From IMG/VR virus record IMGVR_UViG_3300030102_000690, positions 1 through 32,863 of that record: DNA of 32,863 nucleotides; one strand, given 5' to 3'. Both the position numbers and the translations under genes were made by a program. Positions within the stretch are counted from its first letter, which is position 1. Each line of letters starts with the position of its first letter. Source of the DNA: a virus. The notes beneath the pieces were generated by a model. That model worked only from the letters and a program-made list of their open reading frames with translations, had not been told where the DNA came from and did no database searches. Positions 30,970 through 32,863 of this stretch are shown here, one piece after another.

Positions 30970-31569
30970 TTAACCTGTTGCTCTATAACCAATTCCAATA
31001 ATCATATCCCAGGGGTCTGAGCCTGAAACATCTGAATATCCCATACTTCCCCAACTCGCCCCTGCACCAGAACTCCAATAAAATATAACTGTAGTAGAAG
31101 AGCCGTTTATTAAAGGTGTTAATTGAACATAATTTGTTGGCGCATTTAAGTACCTAAACATAACACTTCCTGTTGCCTGACTTGCAGACTGAGAAGTAAA
31201 AGGAAGACCCCCTATTTGAACCATTGTGCTTGTACCTGTGTCAGTTATATCAGCTAAATTTGCTGAAACATACACAAAATCGCCTACTTTTACATAGGTA
31301 CAGTTAAGAGGCGTTATTCCTCCTGAATTAACTGTTGGAGTCCAAGTTCCCTCTTCATATTCTGTTAGCCTGTTTGCCGATGTATCAGATGTTGCACCAA
31401 GAACTATGCCTTGTGAGGTTGATGCTGGAAATAAGTTACCAGAAGAATTAAGTGTCCACTTACTAGCATTTGCTATCTTAAATCCAATCTGGTCATTTGT
31501 AGTTAAGTCAATACCACTATCATTATCGCCAGTTTGGTTAACTACTTCATCTACTTCTATCTTGCTCAT
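30970..31569 (-). CDS. Tail fibre/adhesin-like protein
   Basis: This protein has 199 residues. A beta-rich repeat-like middle (YEEGTWTPTV motif near residue 90) is a hallmark of many phage structural fibre tips, and the protein ends in a hydrophobic Gly-rich strand. It overlaps its neighbour by 4 bases. A receptor-binding or attachment role is inferred. Confidence 0.65.
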   Translation of the reverse strand: MSKIEVDEVVNQTGDNDSGIDLTTNDQIGFKIANASKWTLNSSGNLFPASTSQGIVLGATSDTSANRLTEYEEGTWTPTVNSGGITPLNCTYVKVGDFVYVSANLADITDTGTSTMVQIGGLPFTSQSASQATGSVMFRYLNAPTNYVQLTPLINGSSTTVIFYWSSGAGASWGSMGYSDVSGSDPWDMIIGIGYRATG

Positions 31570-31751
31570 ACTACCACCAATATTCCAGATACAGTTACTG
31601 TTGCACTACTGCCAATTGTTATCGGCCCAGCAACAACAGCATTATTCGTTGCGTCTATTGTAAATGAATTATTTATTGTGTTTTCTACTTGGCGAATAAC
31701 TGGCTCATAGCTTGTGCCATCGCCTTGTTTTCCTATGCTATACTCTGACAT
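31566..31751 (-). CDS. Hypothetical 61-aa structural-region protein
   Basis: This is a 61-residue beta-type protein (TIDATNNAVVAGPITIGSSA, then TVTVSGILVVV). It sits inside the run of fibre-region genes and shares bases with both neighbours. No motif; probably part of a fibre or baseplate-like appendage. Confidence 0.6.
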   Translation of the reverse strand: MSEYSIGKQGDGTSYEPVIRQVENTINNSFTIDATNNAVVAGPITIGSSATVTVSGILVVV

Positions 31752-32110
31752 TATGTAATCTCCATTATTGACATAGTAACCGATACTTTGTCAGCAACTG
31801 AACAATCTATCTGTATCTTATCTGTAGTTTCTAAAACAACTTTACCACCAGCTAACATATTTATACTTTGTCCCACAGCAATAGGAACATTCTTAGCCAA
31901 AAATGTTGTTGTGTTGGTTGCTGTTCGACCTCCACCAGATGTATCTGATACTAATTTTACTGATGCTGTTACTTGTGCAGTATGAATATTGGCTAACATC
32001 AAACCAATAATCACAGTTGTTGTACTACTTGGTGTGGTATATAAGTCTTCTGGCGAACCAGCACTTGCTGGCATGACATCGTGACTTACTACCTTAAATG
32101 TATTTGCCAT
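31751..32110 (-). CDS. Beta-rich virion protein downstream of the tail fibre
   Basis: This is a 119-residue beta-sandwich-like protein (TTTVIIGLMLANIHTAQVTA, then a Thr-rich middle and KVSVTMSIMEIT end). Such proteins follow fibre genes in many marine phages. Good ribosome site (AAGGAG) before ATG 32110. Structural role inferred. Confidence 0.65.
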   Translation of the reverse strand: MANTFKVVSHDVMPASAGSPEDLYTTPSSTTTVIIGLMLANIHTAQVTASVKLVSDTSGGGRTATNTTTFLAKNVPIAVGQSINMLAGGKVVLETTDKIQIDCSVADKVSVTMSIMEIT

Positions 32111-32122
32111 ATTATTTCTCCT

Positions 32123-32863
32123 TTATCCCAACGCTATAGCAAGAGCTGTTGCATCATCTGTTGTTGCCGCTCCTATATCTGAAGCAACCTCAGAAGCACT
32201 CCTACCCTCAATAGAAGTACCATTTACTCTCAAAAAATCATCATCAGCTACACCAGATGTAAATGTAGCGACATTGCCACTTGATATTCCTGATGTTGGA
32301 AGTTGAGATGTAAGAGCCAATGTACCAGTTGTTGCTGGCATTGTAAGAGTAATGTTACCACCAAAGGAAGAGTGAGCTGGTGCTTGTAGTTGTGCGTAAT
32401 GAGCATTAGAACTTTCGCAATAAAATCTAATATACGACTGCGTACCACCATTCTTTAAATCTATAGCACCAGTTGATATATCTACATTACCATCTATTCT
32501 AACAACACCAGCACCATTTGGTGTTATGGCTATGTTTCTATCACTTGATGATACAATACTATGTGTAACTACATCTAAGTTACCCCCTAATTCCGGTGTA
32601 CTATCTGATGATAAATTACCAAATGCACTTGCCGCTTCCCAGCCACCAGACTTATACACCTTCAACTGATTAGCTGTCGTATCAAACAACAAATCACCAA
32701 CATCGAGAGAAGAGCTTGGTTCAGATGATGCTACTCTGTATCGAGCCGCAAAATCATTCACACTAGATAGATTCGTTGCAACAGAATTTACATTAGAAAT
32801 ATCAGTAGCAACAGTTGATATGTTTGATATAACACCTGATGCGTTAAGTGCCGCCATGTGACC
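32123..32863 (-). CDS. Tail fibre protein, C-terminal part (runs off right edge)
   Basis: This reads from the right edge to TAA at 32123, 246 residues, with no start needed inside: the frame is open to base 32863 and reads GHMAALNASG, the same words that appear in the left tail fibre. It is a second copy of the same module of about 240 residues, strongly alike except for a more divergent stretch around 32640-32785. In a circular genome it continues the left-end fibre in frame. It then ends ALAIALG. Receptor-binding part of the fibre, by family. Confidence 0.8.
   Translation of the reverse strand, partial: GHMAALNASGVISNISTVATDISNVNSVATNLSSVNDFAARYRVASSEPSSSLDVGDLLFDTTANQLKVYKSGGWEAASAFGNLSSDSTPELGGNLDVVTHSIVSSSDRNIAITPNGAGVVRIDGNVDISTGAIDLKNGGTQSYIRFYCESSNAHYAQLQAPAHSSFGGNITLTMPATTGTLALTSQLPTSGISSGNVATFTSGVADDDFLRVNGTSIEGRSASEVASDIGAATTDDATALAIALG
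32786..32863. repeat. 78-bp exact repeat, edge copy
   Basis: Identical to 655-732. The identity runs to the very last base of the window, which is the usual sign of an assembly stop at a repeat. Confidence 0.95.

Noticed and set aside
1-32863. Integrase, CRISPR array, insertion sequence or rRNA
   Set aside because: No such protein motifs, regular spacer arrays, or rRNA-like blocks were seen; the only tandem arrays are coding (fibre) or two-copy repeats.

Overview
The window is essentially one tailed-phage genome of about 33 kb. It is AT-rich and densely packed, with many genes overlapping by 1-4 bases. The virion genes follow a T7-like (podovirus) order: terminase, portal, scaffold, capsid, tail tubular A and B, three internal virion proteins, tail fibre. 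No RNA polymerase, DNA polymerase, primase, helicase or integrase is visible. Small basic proteins of the DUF5872 and DUF6321 types, a Bbp19-like protein and a GTA-type 3-TM holin recall marine podoviruses such as the pelagiphage HTVC010P and environmental Mediterranean phages. That likeness is from memory, and the host (probably a marine alphaproteobacterium) cannot be read from the sequence.

Layout. The minus strand carries the late genes. From a divergent control region (19404-19934) leftward come terS, a cluster of small basic proteins (17471-18895), terL, a Gly-rich small protein, portal, Bbp19-like protein, scaffold, a GNAT-like protein, capsid, a small head-associated protein, tail tubular A and B, three internal virion proteins and the tail fibre, which runs off the left edge. 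The right end resumes on the same strand with the C-terminal part of a tail fibre of the same family, then tail appendage proteins, a tail-fibre-assembly-like protein and a lysis cassette ending at about 27175. Joining the right end to the left end keeps the tail fibre in frame, so the contig is best read as a circular (or terminally redundant) genome opened inside a duplicated tail fibre module. The last 78 bases equal an internal stretch (655-732), so the join itself may lack sequence.

The plus strand (19935-27106) carries the early genes. First come an unrecognised 253-aa protein and a strongly folded stretch of about 390 bases, then a series of small proteins that includes several putative DNA-binding regulators. 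Next is a recombination set: an Hjc-like resolvase, a YqaJ-type exonuclease, a Rad52/ERF-like annealing protein and an SSB-like protein ending in DDEIPF. With no polymerase visible, the phage probably borrows the host replisome and uses this set to process or concatenate its DNA. Early and late modules converge at 27107-27174, where there are tandem 21-bp repeats and a hairpin.

The most unusual content is in RNA-scale signals and overlapping genes. These are long intergenic stem-loops in the early operon, a 13-base perfect complement of the phage's own repeated start signal placed upstream of the last early gene, an apparent overprinted gene upstream of terL, several very short ORFs, and repeat-rich DNA in the divergent control region.
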